In this document: piece by piece, positions 5,549 through 5,927 of the stretch
How positions within the stretch are numbered: position 1 is the first letter of the stretch
Layout: every line of letters starts with the position of its first letter
Assembly: GCA_030740295.1 (NCBI GenBank)
Contig: JASLXP010000166.1
Coordinates: 1 to 5,927 of the forward strand
DNA length: 5,927 nucleotides
Direction: 5' to 3'
Source: Planctomycetota bacterium
GTDB taxonomy: Bacteria > Planctomycetota > PUPC01 > JACPCR01
Made by a program: the position numbers and the translations under genes
The notes under the pieces: model-generated
What the model was told of the DNA's origin: nothing
The model's input: the letters and a program-made list of their open reading frames with translations, nothing else
The model's database searches: none

Positions 5549-5927
5549 ATGCTTATCTTCGACGGCGATTATCCGATGGCGCATGGCGCGCTGATCATGA
5601 ATCGAGATCTGACTCGACCCATTGAGGAGGTCCGCAATGCGCCACGGACTCAGTTTGCAGATGACGGCTGGCCAGACAGCGAGACCATGGCAACGTTGCC
5701 TGAGATGCGGAAAGGCCAGGTGGCCGCGGCCCTGATGAAAATCTGTGTGAGGATCGAGCGGCCGGACAGCCCGATCTGGGGTTACCGGTCCGATGATATC
5801 GCATTTGCCATGGCTCAGGGACAGCTTGCCTATTACCGGAGCCTGGAATCGAAAGGCGAGGCAAACATCATTACCGATGGCAAAGCCCTGGCGGAGCACA
5901 TGGACTCCTGGGCCGGTGCAGTAGACA
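5549..5927 (+). CDS. Membrane dipeptidase-like (peptidase M19 family) protein, N-terminal 126 codons
   Basis: The frame is open to the right edge, so the gene is partial. The start is ATG 5549: an in-frame TAA lies at 5537-5539 with only ATC CAT CCA between. No Shine-Dalgarno site is visible. The protein begins MLIFDGDYPMAHGAL, followed by MNRDLTRPIEEVR (17-29), LPEMRKGQVAAALMK (50-64), SPIWGYRS (74-81), AMAQGQLAYYRSLE (87-100) and a helix ending AEHMDSW (115-121). This order fits the N-terminal part of M19 (renal dipeptidase-type) proteins: the first barrel strand, the R-D-L loop, the M-x-x-G-x-V-x-A-x strand and the A-x-x-Q-x-x-x-Y helix. In canonical M19 enzymes the first strand carries H-x-D zinc ligands (as in D-x-H-x-D); here the equivalent stretch reads D-G-D-Y-P, so both appear to be replaced. 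It has no export signal. Dipeptide or related amide hydrolysis is the family role, but the altered motif makes the activity uncertain. Confidence 0.75.
   Translation, partial: MLIFDGDYPMAHGALIMNRDLTRPIEEVRNAPRTQFADDGWPDSETMATLPEMRKGQVAAALMKICVRIERPDSPIWGYRSDDIAFAMAQGQLAYYRSLESKGEANIITDGKALAEHMDSWAGAVD

Noticed and set aside
5500..5899. Upstream part of the 179-codon minus-strand frame that ends at 5360
   Set aside because: This part is antisense to the M19-like gene and has no family resemblance. Only the segment below about 5485 looks like real, eroded coding sequence.

Overview
The window is about 5.9 kb of moderately GC-rich bacterial DNA with compact genes and mostly clear Shine-Dalgarno sites. 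The gene content is a cytosolic beta-propeller of glycosidase type in two copies, a divergent URO-D-like protein, a small secreted Ig-like protein, an M19-type dipeptidase relative and a TIM-barrel glycosidase-like start. This mix is characteristic of environmental Planctomycetes/Verrucomicrobia/Lentisphaerae or of candidate phyla such as Hydrogenedentes, Latescibacteria or Poribacteria. That placement is inferred from family content, and no marker gene fixes it.

Layout, left to right. A minus-strand gene runs off the left edge; only its first 75 codons (225 to 1) are present, and they look like a glycoside-hydrolase-type TIM barrel. Next come a minus-strand propeller gene (copy A, 1630 to 326) and, upstream of it, a minus-strand secreted Ig-like protein (2200 to 1769). 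These three genes point the same way with gaps of 138 and 100 bases and may form one transcription unit. A 260-base divergent spacer (2201-2460) separates them from a second propeller paralogue on the plus strand (copy B, 2461-3846). Copy B converges, across 53 bases holding a weak hairpin, on a minus-strand URO-D-like gene (5153 to 3900). The stretch 5154-5548 holds no intact gene. It contains the URO-D leader with a 6-bp hairpin and what looks like the eroded C-terminal end of a third propeller-family gene on the minus strand. From 5549 a plus-strand M19 membrane-dipeptidase-like gene runs off the right edge.

How the genes might work together is inference. The TIM barrel and the two propellers suggest handling of glycans or glycosides. 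The URO-D-like protein suggests demethylation or decarboxylation-type chemistry on a methylated or otherwise modified substrate. The Ig-like protein is the only one with an export signal. None of the gene products has an established function that can be read from sequence alone. There are no tRNA, rRNA, CRISPR, phage or insertion-sequence features. The points most worth a second look are the propeller relic next to the dipeptidase gene, the near-perfect 22-bp dyad between copy A and the left gene, the missing N-terminal metal motif in the M19-like protein, and the diverged propeller pair around a secreted Ig-like protein.
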